This document shows, piece after piece, positions 23,593 through 35,132 of a stretch of DNA of 35,132 bases (position 1 is the stretch's first letter; every line of letters starts with the position of its first letter). Source of the DNA: Bacillaceae bacterium (GTDB taxonomy: Bacteria > Bacillota > Bacilli > Bacillales > Bacillaceae_G); assembly GCA_027451065.1 (NCBI GenBank), contig DAIDKD010000004.1, forward strand, positions 1-35,132, read 5' to 3'. A model generated the notes under the pieces. The model searched no databases and had not been told where the DNA came from. It saw only the letters and a list, made by a program, of their open reading frames with translations. A program made the translations under genes and the position numbers.

Positions 23593-25113
23593 CTAAAACT
23601 TTCTCCACCTCTTCCTCAAACTGTTCAAAATTACCTCAACATCCTCAATCCCCATGAACGAAACAATCACAAAATAAACAACTGCCCCCGCGCCAATAGA
23701 AAGAATAAGCGACATAATTTCTCCAAATAGATTTCCTACTAAAAACCCAAAACTCATTTTCGCAATAAACCCCATTACTACTGAAGCAACAAGAATTTTC
23801 ACGAAGGTTACTACCATTTTCCTCAGCCCAAGTACCCCTAACTTTCTCCTTAAACTGATAAACAACAACACAGTCGTAAAAGTTGCCGAAATACTCGTCG
23901 CCAAAGCGAGCCCACCTATTCCTAGAAAACGAGACAAAATAAAATTCAGAACAATATTCAATCCCACACCAATAGTCGCATTCACCACCGGTGTCTTCGT
24001 ATCCTGCAACGAATAAAAAGCCCTTGTCAATATTTCACGCAAGCCGAAGCCTACCATCCCAATAGATAAGAAGAACAATGCTTGAGAAGTCATCACCACA
24101 GCCTGCTCATCAAAAGCTCCTCTCCCAAACAACATACGAACAATAGGTTCTGCAAAAATCATCGCTCCTACAGTTGCTGGCAGAAGAACAATATTCACTG
24201 TATTGATAGATTCAGATATGGCCTTTTTTAAATTTTTCACATCGCCTTCCACAGCCATTTTCGAAATCAGTGGATAAATAACTGTCGTAATAGAAATAAC
24301 AAATAGCCCTTGCACAAATTGACTCAAACGATTAGCGAAATTAAGAGCTGATATCCCACCAACTGCAATTCCAGAAGCAATGGTCTTGTCTACCAAAATA
24401 TTGATTTGATTCACAGACCTCCCTAAAAACACTGGCAATGCCATCTGTAACATGCTTTTCATGTGCTCACTTTTAAAATTAACAGCAGGTTGATATTGAA
24501 ATCGCACCTTCTTCATAGTAGGCAGCATAAACAATAATTGTGAGGCGATGGCCACAACCGTTCCGATAGACATCACAAAAACATTACCTTGAGAACTAAC
24601 AATAATAGAGATGATAACCAAAACATTGAATGGCAATCCAATCAATGCTGGAACCATAAATTTCCCCTTGATTTGCAGGTACCCACTAAACAAAGAAATC
24701 AAAACATTGAAAAACATCCCTACCAAACTAATCCTTGTAAAAGCAGAAGCCAGTTCCAATGTTTCTCCATCAAAACCTGACGCAAACAGTCTAGCTATCG
24801 GTTCAGAAAATAGAAATGCAACGACAAAGATAACAGAAATAATAATCATCAGTACGTTGATTAAGTTACTCGAAAACCAATCCGCCTCTTTCTTCCCTAA
24901 CTCCTTTTCAATTTTACTATACATCGGTATATAGGCCGTCGCCAGCCCCGCTCCGATGAAGCCGAATATAACCGTTGGTATAGTTTGTGAAATCAAATAC
25001 GCATCACTGATATTAGATGCTCCATAAAAATAAGATAACGTAATTTCCCTGATGAACCCCAGAATTCTTGAAATAATCGTTGCTGTCATAATGAATAACG
25101 CTGTCTTTTTCAT
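23593..25113 (-). CDS. murJ: MurJ/MviN-family lipid-linked precursor flippase
   Basis: The 506-residue protein has about 14 hydrophobic spans and belongs to the MOP exporter superfamily. The N-terminus (TATIISRILGFIREITLSYF, then YGASNISDAYLISQTIP) is the MurJ signature, as are the loop IKGKFMVPALIGLPFNVLVI and the region FGLREILTRAFYSLQDTKTP. MurJ carries lipid II across the membrane for peptidoglycan synthesis; some Gram-positive paralogues move other lipid-linked saccharides. Its place between surface-sugar genes makes either role possible. A decayed copy of its first codons and upstream DNA lies at 31295-31451. Confidence 0.88.
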   Translation of the reverse strand: MKKTALFIMTATIISRILGFIREITLSYFYGASNISDAYLISQTIPTVIFGFIGAGLATAYIPMYSKIEKELGKKEADWFSSNLINVLMIIISVIFVVAFLFSEPIARLFASGFDGETLELASAFTRISLVGMFFNVLISLFSGYLQIKGKFMVPALIGLPFNVLVIISIIVSSQGNVFVMSIGTVVAIASQLLFMLPTMKKVRFQYQPAVNFKSEHMKSMLQMALPVFLGRSVNQINILVDKTIASGIAVGGISALNFANRLSQFVQGLFVISITTVIYPLISKMAVEGDVKNLKKAISESINTVNIVLLPATVGAMIFAEPIVRMLFGRGAFDEQAVVMTSQALFFLSIGMVGFGLREILTRAFYSLQDTKTPVVNATIGVGLNIVLNFILSRFLGIGGLALATSISATFTTVLLFISLRRKLGVLGLRKMVVTFVKILVASVVMGFIAKMSFGFLVGNLFGEIMSLILSIGAGAVVYFVIVSFMGIEDVEVILNSLRKRWRKF

Positions 25114-25197
25114 GGTTTTAGTATACCGATTAGGAAATCATTTGGAAACTATTTTTTGTAATTTTCATACCAAGCACCCGTTACATCATTGGTTATT

Positions 25198-26043
25198 TCA
25201 TTCACCCAATGCTGTTATGGTTACCACCGGTAAGTGCGGTCGATTATTGATTCGGACTGGAATGACACTGTTGCCAAGTCCACGACTGAGAACCATCTTG
25301 CTACCATTTTCAGCTACATACAATCCTGATGTATAGTCGGGGAAAAATCCTTGATCCGGTGCTATCAGACCGCCAACAAATGGTATTCTAACCTGCCCAC
25401 CATGGGCATGCCCGGTAAAAACTAAATCCGGTCGAATGCTCTCTGGAGCAGAGTAATACTTGTCCCATAACTCCGGTCTGTGCGCTAGGAGAACCCGATA
25501 ATCACTTTCCATTATTTCTGGAGTTGCAAAGATTTCCTCCGTCAACGGCATAAAATCTCCTAACCCCATCACAGCAATTCTCGCAGTACCTATTTCAATG
25601 ATTTCAAATGTATCATCAATCACCTGAATTCCATTCTCTGTCAAAATATTTCTCCATTCCGAAATGTCGCCACGCTCCTTCTCGTGGTTTCCTGAAACAG
25701 CAAAAGCGGGACTGATTTCTGCCAATCCTGCGCACAATTGATGAAGATCACTCGTTGAAATATTCGCAGACCTGTCAATGATATCGCCAGTCACCACAGT
25801 AATATCTGGTTCCTGTTCTTTGACCATCTGGATGATCGTCTCAATATCGGAAGCATTTCTCGGTAGATGAACATCAGAAACATGAGCAATTGTAAAGTTA
25901 TCAAGCTCTTGCGGAAGATTTGCAACTTCAACTTCAATCGCTTCAGATTGTATCCAATTATTTTGTACGATGACATAAATGATGCATATGATGATTACGC
26001 AAATCAAGACGATTAGCCTTTTGAAATTCTTGTTCACTTTCAT
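25198..26043 (-). CDS. membrane-anchored metallophosphoesterase (YaeI-like)
   Basis: The roughly 281-residue protein has an N-terminal transmembrane anchor (RLIVLICVIIICIIYVIV) and an extracytoplasmic calcineurin-type phosphoesterase domain. Metal ligands are seen in HVSDVHL, VVTGDIID, SGNHE, LLAHRPE and FTGHAHGGQV. The FFPDYTSGLYVAENGSKMVL and RGLGNSVIPVRINNRPHLPV blocks are typical of the YaeI/YkuE group, whose members act on lipid or cell-wall substrates. An upstream in-frame start would add ten residues; GAGGTG nine bases before the ATG at 26043 favours MKVNKNFK. It ends 84 bp before murJ. Confidence 0.85.
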   Translation of the reverse strand: MKVNKNFKRLIVLICVIIICIIYVIVQNNWIQSEAIEVEVANLPQELDNFTIAHVSDVHLPRNASDIETIIQMVKEQEPDITVVTGDIIDRSANISTSDLHQLCAGLAEISPAFAVSGNHEKERGDISEWRNILTENGIQVIDDTFEIIEIGTARIAVMGLGDFMPLTEEIFATPEIMESDYRVLLAHRPELWDKYYSAPESIRPDLVFTGHAHGGQVRIPFVGGLIAPDQGFFPDYTSGLYVAENGSKMVLSRGLGNSVIPVRINNRPHLPVVTITALGE

Positions 26044-26130
26044 TCCACAACACCTCAACCTTCCTCTAATCATTCGTTCTCTATATCTTAAATTACCATT
26101 TTATCAAGTTTTTTTGAAACAGGGAAATGA

Positions 26131-26181
26131 GAAAGAGAGAAACCAATCAGGCGTAAACCTAAAATAGTTTCTCTCTCTTTC
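26131..26181 (-). terminator. probable terminator after manC
   Basis: GAAAGAGAGAAAC and GTTTCTCTCTCTTTC form a long stem with a two-base bulge around a 23-base loop. The 3' side on the minus strand is only moderately T-rich. It separates manC from the phosphoesterase gene. Confidence 0.5.
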
Positions 26182-26229
26182 ACTCTGTCATCAGAAGCAG
26201 TGGAGTCAGATGACAGCGACTATTGTAAT

Positions 26230-27615
26230 TTAGATAATTACTTGAACTTCTGATTGATAGTAATGTTGAATAATACTATCCCATTCTGTGTATAGACGCA
26301 CAAAATCGTCAACTATTACTTCTCTACCTGTCTGTACTTCAATAAACTCTAGTTCTGAAATAGCTCTAATTGCATGTTTACGACCTACAGGAATATGGAT
26401 AATGTCACCTGACTTTACACGACGAATTTTACCATCTAGGATAAGTTCTCCTTCCCCACGAACAATTGTCCATACTTCATTACGAAGCTTATGATAGTGA
26501 TAATTAGAGTTTTTGCCAGTTTTAATGCAAACTTTATTGGTTACCATCTCTTCATTTGCATACTTTGCATAATCAAGAACTTTAGACCACCCCCACATAC
26601 GCTCCTCATACATTGGGAAATGATTGAATTCTCCGATTAACTCTTTCACTTTAGGGCTAGATGCTTTGTCAGCGACTAAAATTCCATCTGGGCTTGCAGC
26701 GACAACTATATCAGATAAACCAACCACAGTTACTGGAATCTCTAATTCATTTACCAAATGAGTATTTTCTGAATCGTTACAAATGACACCCTTACCAATT
26801 TGTCCAGTAGCCATCTCCTCTGTAAGTGTGTTCCAAGTACCAAGATCTTTCCAACATCCTTCATAAGGAAGTGTTACAATATGCTGTGCTTTTTCTACTA
26901 CCTCGTAATCAAAACTGATTTTAGGAAGTAATTGATAATTTTGTGATAAATGATTGTATGATGTTGGCCATCCTTGCTCTTTTATAATATTAATTAAATA
27001 GCGTAGCTTAAATGCAAATACTCCACAATTCCACAAAGCATTTCGTTTCATTAAGGATGCTGCCTTTTCTTCACTTGGCTTTTCTGTAAAGCATTCAACT
27101 TTGAAATATTCGCTACTATTTTCTTCTTTCATAGGAACAATATATCCATACTTAGAAGACGGAAATGTTGGCTTTACCCCCATAAGAGCTAAATCAGCAT
27201 TAGAACTTTTAAGTACGTCATCTAAAGCTTTCATTCTTTCAAAAAAGCTCTGATGTACATAAGGATCAACTGGCAAAACAATGATTGTTTCATCTAGATC
27301 TACATCATGTTCAGAAAGAAAAAAAGTACTAGCTAGTGCAATAGCCGGAAACGTATCTCTTCTTTCCGGCTCGATAATTAATGGTACATCCGTACCTATC
27401 TGATTATAAATCATTTCTGTCTGTGTCTTTGACGTTGCTATAACAGTTGTTTCTTCTAAACCAACAGCCTTTAACTGCCCCCACACACGTTGAATCATCG
27501 ATTGATGGGCTCCCTCGTCAGTTTTTAATACTTTCAAAAATTGCTTAGAGCGTGTATCATTTGAAAGTGGCCATAAACGCTTTCCAGATCCTCCAGATAA
27601 TAATACTATTTTCAT
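26230..27615 (-). CDS. manC: mannose-1-phosphate guanylyltransferase / mannose-6-phosphate isomerase (type II)
   Basis: The roughly 461-residue two-domain enzyme makes GDP-mannose. The nucleotidyltransferase domain starts MKIVLLSGGSGKRLWPLSND and has the FTEKPSEEKA motif and the WNCGVFAFK segment. The C-terminal cupin domain (NYHYHKLRNEVWTIVRGEGE, then GDIIHIPVGRKHAI) corresponds to the type II phosphomannose isomerase part. The longer reading frame starts at TTG three codons earlier; the ATG at 27615 fits better. It is the last gene of the GDP-fucose set, and its product is the substrate for Gmd. Confidence 0.92.
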   Translation of the reverse strand: MKIVLLSGGSGKRLWPLSNDTRSKQFLKVLKTDEGAHQSMIQRVWGQLKAVGLEETTVIATSKTQTEMIYNQIGTDVPLIIEPERRDTFPAIALASTFFLSEHDVDLDETIIVLPVDPYVHQSFFERMKALDDVLKSSNADLALMGVKPTFPSSKYGYIVPMKEENSSEYFKVECFTEKPSEEKAASLMKRNALWNCGVFAFKLRYLINIIKEQGWPTSYNHLSQNYQLLPKISFDYEVVEKAQHIVTLPYEGCWKDLGTWNTLTEEMATGQIGKGVICNDSENTHLVNELEIPVTVVGLSDIVVAASPDGILVADKASSPKVKELIGEFNHFPMYEERMWGWSKVLDYAKYANEEMVTNKVCIKTGKNSNYHYHKLRNEVWTIVRGEGELILDGKIRRVKSGDIIHIPVGRKHAIRAISELEFIEVQTGREVIVDDFVRLYTEWDSIIQHYYQSEVQVII

Positions 27616-27642
27616 CCCCCTCAACTCCCCCCACGTATAAAT

Positions 27643-27664
27643 AAAAAAGCTTGTACAGTAAGCT
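27643..27664 (-). terminator. weak terminator-like hairpin between gmd and manC
   Basis: AGCTT and AAGCT pair around a short loop, followed on the minus strand by a run of six T. The stem is only five or six pairs, so partial termination or attenuation before manC is more likely than a full stop. Confidence 0.35.
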
Positions 27665-27699
27665 ATCCTTCAAATAGATAAATGAACACACCATATTTT

Positions 27700-28779
27700 T
27701 TAATCAAACATTTTCTTAACTTTATCCTCTTTCTCAACCTTCCTCATATCAGTTTCAACCATGACACGAACCAACTCTTCGAATGAAGTTTTCGTTGGAT
27801 TCCAACCTAGTAATGTTTTTGCCTTGGTTGGATCTCCTAACAATTGTTCTACTTCCGCCGGACGGAAAAATTTAGGGTCAACTTCTACAATTACTTCACC
27901 TGTTGCTTTGTTGATACCTTGTTCTTCTACTCCACTGCCTATCCACTCTACTTCGATGTTAACATGCTTGAATGCTAACTCTACAAATTCTCGCACAGAA
28001 TGCATTTCACCAGTCGCAATAACAAAATCCTCTGGTTTTTCATGTTGAAGAATGAGCCACATACATTCAACATAATCTTTCGCATAGCCCCAATCACGCA
28101 AAGATTCTAAGTTACCTAGCATCAATTTTTTTTGTTTACCTTGTGCAATACGCGCTGCGGCAAGAGTGATTTTGCGTGTAACAAACGTTTCGCCACGTCG
28201 TTCTGATTCATGATTGAATAAGATGCCATTTACTGCGAACATATCATAGGACTCGCGATAATTCTTCGTAATCCAGAATCCATAAATCTTTGCTACACCA
28301 TAAGGAGAACGTGGATAAAATGGTGTTGTTTCTTTTTGTGGAACCTCTTGTACTTTTCCAAAAAGCTCCGAAGTTGATGCTTGGTACACACGAGTCTTTT
28401 CCGTTAATCCTAAGACTCGCACTGCTTCTAAAATATTCAATGTTCCTTTTCCATCTACATCCAACGTATAACCTGGCATGTCAAAGGACACACGGACATG
28501 AGATTGTGCTGCAAGATTATATATCTCATCAGGTTGAATTTTTTTTATTAAGCAAGTCACATTTAGTGCATCTGTAATATCTCCATAATGTAGATGAAAA
28601 TTTGAATTATTTAACAGTTCTGTTGTATCCTCCTCTGTCAAAATATCCTCTAGGCGCTCCTGGTTATACGAAGAGCTACGGCGAATTACTCCATGTACCT
28701 CATAGCCTTTTTTTAATAGAAACTCTGCTAAGTACGAGCCATCTTGCCCGGTTATCCCTGTAATCACAGCCTTCTTCAT
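27700..28779 (-). CDS. gmd: GDP-mannose 4,6-dehydratase
   Basis: The 359-residue SDR enzyme converts GDP-mannose to GDP-4-keto-6-deoxymannose. The NADP loop is [14 protein letters not shown], catalytic Thr/Ser lie in [14 protein letters not shown], and Tyr-x-x-x-Lys lies in [29 protein letters not shown] and [18 protein letters not shown] are near-invariant in Gmd. GGAGGAAG eight bases before ATG 28779 sets the start, five codons inside the longest frame. It lies 40 bp after fcl in the same operon. Confidence 0.95.
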   Translation of the reverse strand: MKKAVITGITGQDGSYLAEFLLKKGYEVHGVIRRSSSYNQERLEDILTEEDTTELLNNSNFHLHYGDITDALNVTCLIKKIQPDEIYNLAAQSHVRVSFDMPGYTLDVDGKGTLNILEAVRVLGLTEKTRVYQASTSELFGKVQEVPQKETTPFYPRSPYGVAKIYGFWITKNYRESYDMFAVNGILFNHESERRGETFVTRKITLAAARIAQGKQKKLMLGNLESLRDWGYAKDYVECMWLILQHEKPEDFVIATGEMHSVREFVELAFKHVNIEVEWIGSGVEEQGINKATGEVIVEVDPKFFRPAEVEQLLGDPTKAKTLLGWNPTKTSFEELVRVMVETDMRKVEKEDKVKKMFD

Positions 28780-28819
28780 ACTATCTTCCTCCAAAAGTTT
28801 CTTTACGAATCCTCATTTC

Positions 28820-29767
28820 TTACATATTTTCTATATTCTTTAGAAACCAATCATATGTTTTTGCTAGTCCATCATCTATAGAAGTACTTGCTTTCCATCC
28901 CAACTTACTCATTTTAGTTACATCCATTAATCTACGCGGTGTACCATCAGGCTTCGTTGTATCAAAACGAATTTCCCCATCAAATCCAACTACATTTTTA
29001 ATCTTCTCAGCCAGTTCTCCAATAGTAATTTCCTGTCCAACACCAACATTTATTATTTCATTTTCTTCATAATTGTTCATTAAGCATACACAGGCATCTG
29101 CAAAATCATCTGCATATAAAAATTCTCTTGTTGGCCTACCTGTTCCCATTACTTCTACAAAAGGAGCATTACTTTTTTTTGCATCATGAAATTTACGCAT
29201 AAGTGCTGGTAGAACATGAGATATCTCCACATTAAAATTATCTTTCTTTCCATATAAATTAATTGGCATAGCAACAATAAATTTCGTACCATACTGTCTA
29301 TTATAAGACTCGCACATCTTAACACCCGCAATTTTCGCAACTGCAAACGGCTCGTTTGTAGGCTCTAATTCACCAGTTAATAAATATTCTTCTTTTAAAG
29401 GTTGCGGCGCCATCTTCGGATAAATACATGCGCTACCTAAGAATAATAATTTTTTTACACCATTGCGATATGCGGCATCAATTATATTTGTCTGAATGAA
29501 TAAATTATCACGAAAAAAGTCAGCCGGATACTTGTTGTTTGCAAAAATTCCTCCAACTTTCGCCGCTGCTAGGAAGACATACTCAATACTTTCTGTTTCA
29601 AAAAAATGATTCACTTGATTTGAATCTCGTAAGTCCATTTCCTCGAAAGTTCTATAAATTAAATTAGTATATCCTTCTTTCTCTAACTTCCTCACAATCG
29701 CAGAACCAACAAGCCCTGAGTGCCCCGCGATATAAATTTTTGATTGTTTTTCCATCACCATAGTCAT
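28820..29767 (-). CDS. fcl: GDP-L-fucose synthase homologue with Tyr-to-Phe in the active site
   Basis: The 315-residue SDR protein is clearly GDP-4-keto-6-deoxymannose epimerase/reductase: AGHSGLVGSAIVRKLE, AAAKVGGIFANNKYPADFF, GSACIYPKMAPQPL, KIAGVKMCESYNRQYG and KPDGTPRRLMDVTKM. E. coli Fcl uses Ser107, Tyr136 and Lys140; Tyr136 lies in NEPYAIAKIAG. Here the block is NEPFAVAKIAG, with codon TTT, so the catalytic Tyr is Phe while Ser and Lys remain. Activity should be weak or lost unless another residue substitutes. The start is either the Met at 29767 or one of the next two in-frame Mets; AAAGGAAG precedes them. Confidence 0.9.
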   Translation of the reverse strand: MTMVMEKQSKIYIAGHSGLVGSAIVRKLEKEGYTNLIYRTFEEMDLRDSNQVNHFFETESIEYVFLAAAKVGGIFANNKYPADFFRDNLFIQTNIIDAAYRNGVKKLLFLGSACIYPKMAPQPLKEEYLLTGELEPTNEPFAVAKIAGVKMCESYNRQYGTKFIVAMPINLYGKKDNFNVEISHVLPALMRKFHDAKKSNAPFVEVMGTGRPTREFLYADDFADACVCLMNNYEENEIINVGVGQEITIGELAEKIKNVVGFDGEIRFDTTKPDGTPRRLMDVTKMSKLGWKASTSIDDGLAKTYDWFLKNIENM

Positions 29768-29856
29768 TCTCTTCCTTTCATTTCAAGATGCACATCTAAT
29801 CTTGCAATCTTCAAATATTTTTTAGATTACATACTACCCGACCAGAGAAATAGAAT

Positions 29857-30984
29857 TTAAAATAGACTTTCCTGGAATGGACCTTTCCATCTGTCATACG
29901 TTCTTTGAGCATTTAATTTATTGATAGCGTCACTCCAATTTTGTTGATTATAATCTTTGGCTCTGTTCACTACATCTATAAAGCTTTGAATGTTATTTGG
30001 TTCATATAGTAAACCTACACCATATTCATCGGCATATGTTTTAAATGGTTCAATTGCAGGAGCTATAAAGGGCTTTCCCATATTTAAAGCATCAAATAAT
30101 ACCCCTGAAGTTCGGTTTTGTCTATCCTCCGAATAAGGTAGTACTACATAGTCCATTTCCCTTATGTACTCTGTATATTTTTCTTCAGAAAGGTATGAAA
30201 AATCTAATTGAAGGTTTGGGGCTTCCAAAGAAGTCGATAGTTGCCTAATATGCCTCCCATATTCGTCTAGTGGCTGCCCTGCAAGAATATACTTAAAGTC
30301 TATATCCTTTTTATCATTTACATCCCTTATCACATTTAGAATAAACTCTAGATTCTTTCCTTCATAAATAGCTCCTACAGTACCTATTGTTAATTGCTTA
30401 TTTAAAGCTCTATGCGCCTGGTGGGGAACCTCATCATATAATTGATAAGGGACAAAAAAACTATCATATCCAAATTCACTAGCTTTCTCCATCAGATATT
30501 TCTCCAAAACAATAGCCTTATTTGCATTTTTTACGAAATCTTCCGTACAGTATCCCACTCCTGGTAACGTTCCCTCTTTCTGTACTAATGGGTCTATTCG
30601 ATGAACCACAATAGCATGTTTTGTTTTCACTTTAGAAGGGAATATTACCCTGTCCGGTTCACTAGTAAATATAATATAATCTGCTCCTAATGACTCAATT
30701 GTCTTCAAAGTTTGTGACCACCATATTGAACGAAAGATGACTCTAGCCATTAGAGTTCTACCCAAAGAATATTTAGAATCTCTTAGTGGTGAAACTTCAG
30801 AAAAAGAAAACGTAGCATGACAAAGCTTATTATCTTTGTACCAATTCTTAAAATATTTACTATCACTATAATCTACAAATATTATTTCATTTCCTGGAAA
30901 ATCTAGTAATTTAGCTAGATGCCAATTAAAATACTTATAATGCCCCACTTCATCAAGATGTGGATCAAAAAATACTATTTTCAA
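29857..30984 (-). CDS. glycosyltransferase, GT-B fold (GT4-like)
   Basis: The 375-residue cytosolic protein has an N-terminal acceptor domain (FFDPHLDEVGHYKYFNWHLA) and a C-terminal nucleotide-sugar domain (LTIGTVGAIYEGKNLEFILN, KYILAGQPLDEYGRHI, then DYVVLPYSEDRQNRTSGVLF). The EX7E-type donor motif of GT4 is not typical: Asp and Asn stand at DALNMGKPF. It starts at TTG with AAGGA upstream. As first gene before fcl, gmd and manC it probably uses GDP-fucose, GDP-mannose or the 4-keto sugar as donor (inference). Confidence 0.75.
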   Translation of the reverse strand: MKIVFFDPHLDEVGHYKYFNWHLAKLLDFPGNEIIFVDYSDSKYFKNWYKDNKLCHATFSFSEVSPLRDSKYSLGRTLMARVIFRSIWWSQTLKTIESLGADYIIFTSEPDRVIFPSKVKTKHAIVVHRIDPLVQKEGTLPGVGYCTEDFVKNANKAIVLEKYLMEKASEFGYDSFFVPYQLYDEVPHQAHRALNKQLTIGTVGAIYEGKNLEFILNVIRDVNDKKDIDFKYILAGQPLDEYGRHIRQLSTSLEAPNLQLDFSYLSEEKYTEYIREMDYVVLPYSEDRQNRTSGVLFDALNMGKPFIAPAIEPFKTYADEYGVGLLYEPNNIQSFIDVVNRAKDYNQQNWSDAINKLNAQRTYDRWKGPFQESLF

Positions 30985-31294
30985 TGTTCATCATTCCTTT
31001 CCTTTAATGAAATGGATAGAAAGTACAAAAACAACGTTTTTTAATAAAATCTAGAAAAAAACATATTATATTCAATTGTAACTAAATATATTAAAAAAAT
31101 ATACTTAAATCGTCAGACACTTAACGACATCACTATCATTGTTCGTCAAAAAATGTCGAAAAATTCCCCCTGAGCAAGTAATACTATTACGATATATGAT
31201 AACATCACCTAATGAATTTTTGCAAAGATAAAGGGTACGCATATGCTATAGACAATTCTAGTAGAAGGAGCAGCCGGTAAATTGTTACAGGAAA
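30985..31294. other. AT-rich intergenic stretch upstream of the glycosyltransferase
   Basis: No gene is visible on either strand. A TATAAT-like box on the minus strand near 31065-31072, about 80 bases before the glycosyltransferase start, may be its promoter; its -35 is poor. Confidence 0.3.
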
Positions 31295-31408
31295 GCATCG
31301 CTGATATTAGATGTTCCGTAAAAAATAAGAAAAAGTAATTTTTCAAATGAATCCCAGAATTCTTGAAATAATTGTTGCTGTCATGATGAACAACGCTGTC
31401 TTTTTCAT
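31280..31408 (-). pseudogene. decayed second copy of the murJ 5' end
   Basis: The frame begins MKKTALFIMTATIISRILGF as in the intact murJ, then hits TGA where murJ has Arg codon AGG. It shifts frame and continues recognisably to GTSNISDAF before similarity ends near 31295. DNA similarity also covers the upstream side to about 31451. It is a duplicated fragment of the 25001-25156 region. Confidence 0.7.
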
Positions 31409-31471
31409 AGTATTAGCATACGATGAGGGAACTATTTGGAAACTGTTTTGTAGAGAAATGTAGCAACTTAC

Positions 31472-31523
31472 AAAAAAACATGCACGCTAATGTTATTATT
31501 TATAACGTTAGCGTACATGTTTT
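31472..31523 (-). terminator. intrinsic terminator after the 6-phospho-beta-glucosidase gene
   Basis: AACATGCACGCTAATGTTAT and its near-complement ATAACGTTAGCGTACATGTT form a stem of about 20 pairs with a short A/T loop. On the minus strand a seven-base T-run follows. Confidence 0.85.
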
Positions 31524-31544
31524 GCTAAATTAATTACATCTTAA

Positions 31545-32996
<1,452 letters not shown>

Positions 32997-33031
32997 CTAG
33001 TATTTACAGCCAAGATGGCAGTTAGATTTAT

Positions 33032-34962
<1,931 letters not shown>

Positions 34963-35007
34963 TACATAAATATTTTTTTTTTTAATTCATAATTTTTTTA
35001 TTCGTGA

Positions 35008-35013
35008 TATAAT
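35008..35013 (+). promoter_or_regulatory. extended -10 box of the gntR gene
   Basis: TGATATAAT gives an extended -10 on the plus strand, about 40 bases before the GntR start. The -35 (TTCATA, 16-bp spacing) is weak, as is usual with an extended -10. Confidence 0.5.
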
Positions 35014-35052
35014 ATAGTATGTACAAATTTATAATCTAAATGAGGGATATTT

Positions 35053-35132
35053 ATGTTAAAGTATCAACAAATTGCATTAGAGCTGGAAAAATATATTGAA
35101 GACCACAAGCTTCAACAAGGAGATAAGTTGCC
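35053..35132 (+). CDS. GntR-family regulator, N-terminal part (runs off the window)
   Basis: The 26 visible codons read MLKYQQIALELEKYIEDHKL and then QQGDKL, the opening of the GntR winged helix-turn-helix (YxQIAxxLExxI....GDKLP). TGAGGGA precedes the ATG. It is divergent from the beta-glucoside PTS operon, as in many BglR/TreR-type loci, and is probably its sugar-phosphate-responsive repressor. The effector domain is outside the window, so the subfamily cannot be checked. Confidence 0.8.
   Translation, partial: MLKYQQIALELEKYIEDHKLQQGDKL

Overview
The window reads as chromosomal DNA from a low-GC Gram-positive of the Lactobacillales. Enterococcaceae (Enterococcus or Tetragenococcus type) is my best guess. 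The reasons are AT-rich codon use, strong GGAGG-type ribosome sites, a LevR-type sigma-54 activator with its own rpoN, mannose-family and beta-glucoside PTS systems, an aspartate 4-decarboxylase and Gram-positive IS elements. Species cannot be fixed by eye. Nearly all genes are on the minus strand; the exceptions are aspD and a GntR gene cut by the right edge.

Bases 1-1590 hold an IS3-family element with a damaged orfA part, next to a decayed piece of a second IS3 transposase. Bases 1590-10111 are one large minus-strand operon: mannose-family PTS IIA, IIB, IIC and IID, an arabinose-5-phosphate-isomerase-like SIS protein, a 2-hydroxyacid dehydrogenase, a DapA-family lyase, transketolase, and a phosphofructokinase-fold protein that has lost its catalytic residues. 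A textbook sigma-54 -24/-12 promoter (10096-10111) precedes it, and a 924-residue LevR-type activator (10207-12981) lies just upstream. RpoN itself (14084-15385) follows after about 1 kb of gene debris (a truncated HAD phosphatase and a broken transposase). Sigma factor, activator, promoter and pathway therefore lie together. The substrate is unknown, and this operon is the strongest candidate for an undescribed metabolic system.

Bases 15.4-21.5 kb are an accessory stretch: aspD with its own promoter and terminator but no aspT beside it; an Xre-type regulator broken by a frameshift and a TnpB-only IS200/IS605 element; a coiled-coil protein built of 14-residue repeats; a TauE/SafE permease; a long palindrome; and a 52-residue lipoprotein gene coupled to a 36-codon reading frame.

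Bases 21.6-31.4 kb concern the cell surface and nucleotide sugars: galE flanked by two inverted copies of an ~81-bp structured repeat, a bacterial PH-domain protein, a MurJ-family flippase, a membrane-anchored metallophosphoesterase, and a GDP-fucose set (manC, gmd, fcl, glycosyltransferase). The fcl product has Phe where the family has its catalytic Tyr. A decayed second copy of the murJ 5' end lies upstream of the glycosyltransferase.

Bases 31.5-35.1 kb are a beta-glucoside module: 6-phospho-beta-glucosidase, PTS EIIBCA, a clear sigma-A promoter, and a divergent GntR regulator that runs off the window.
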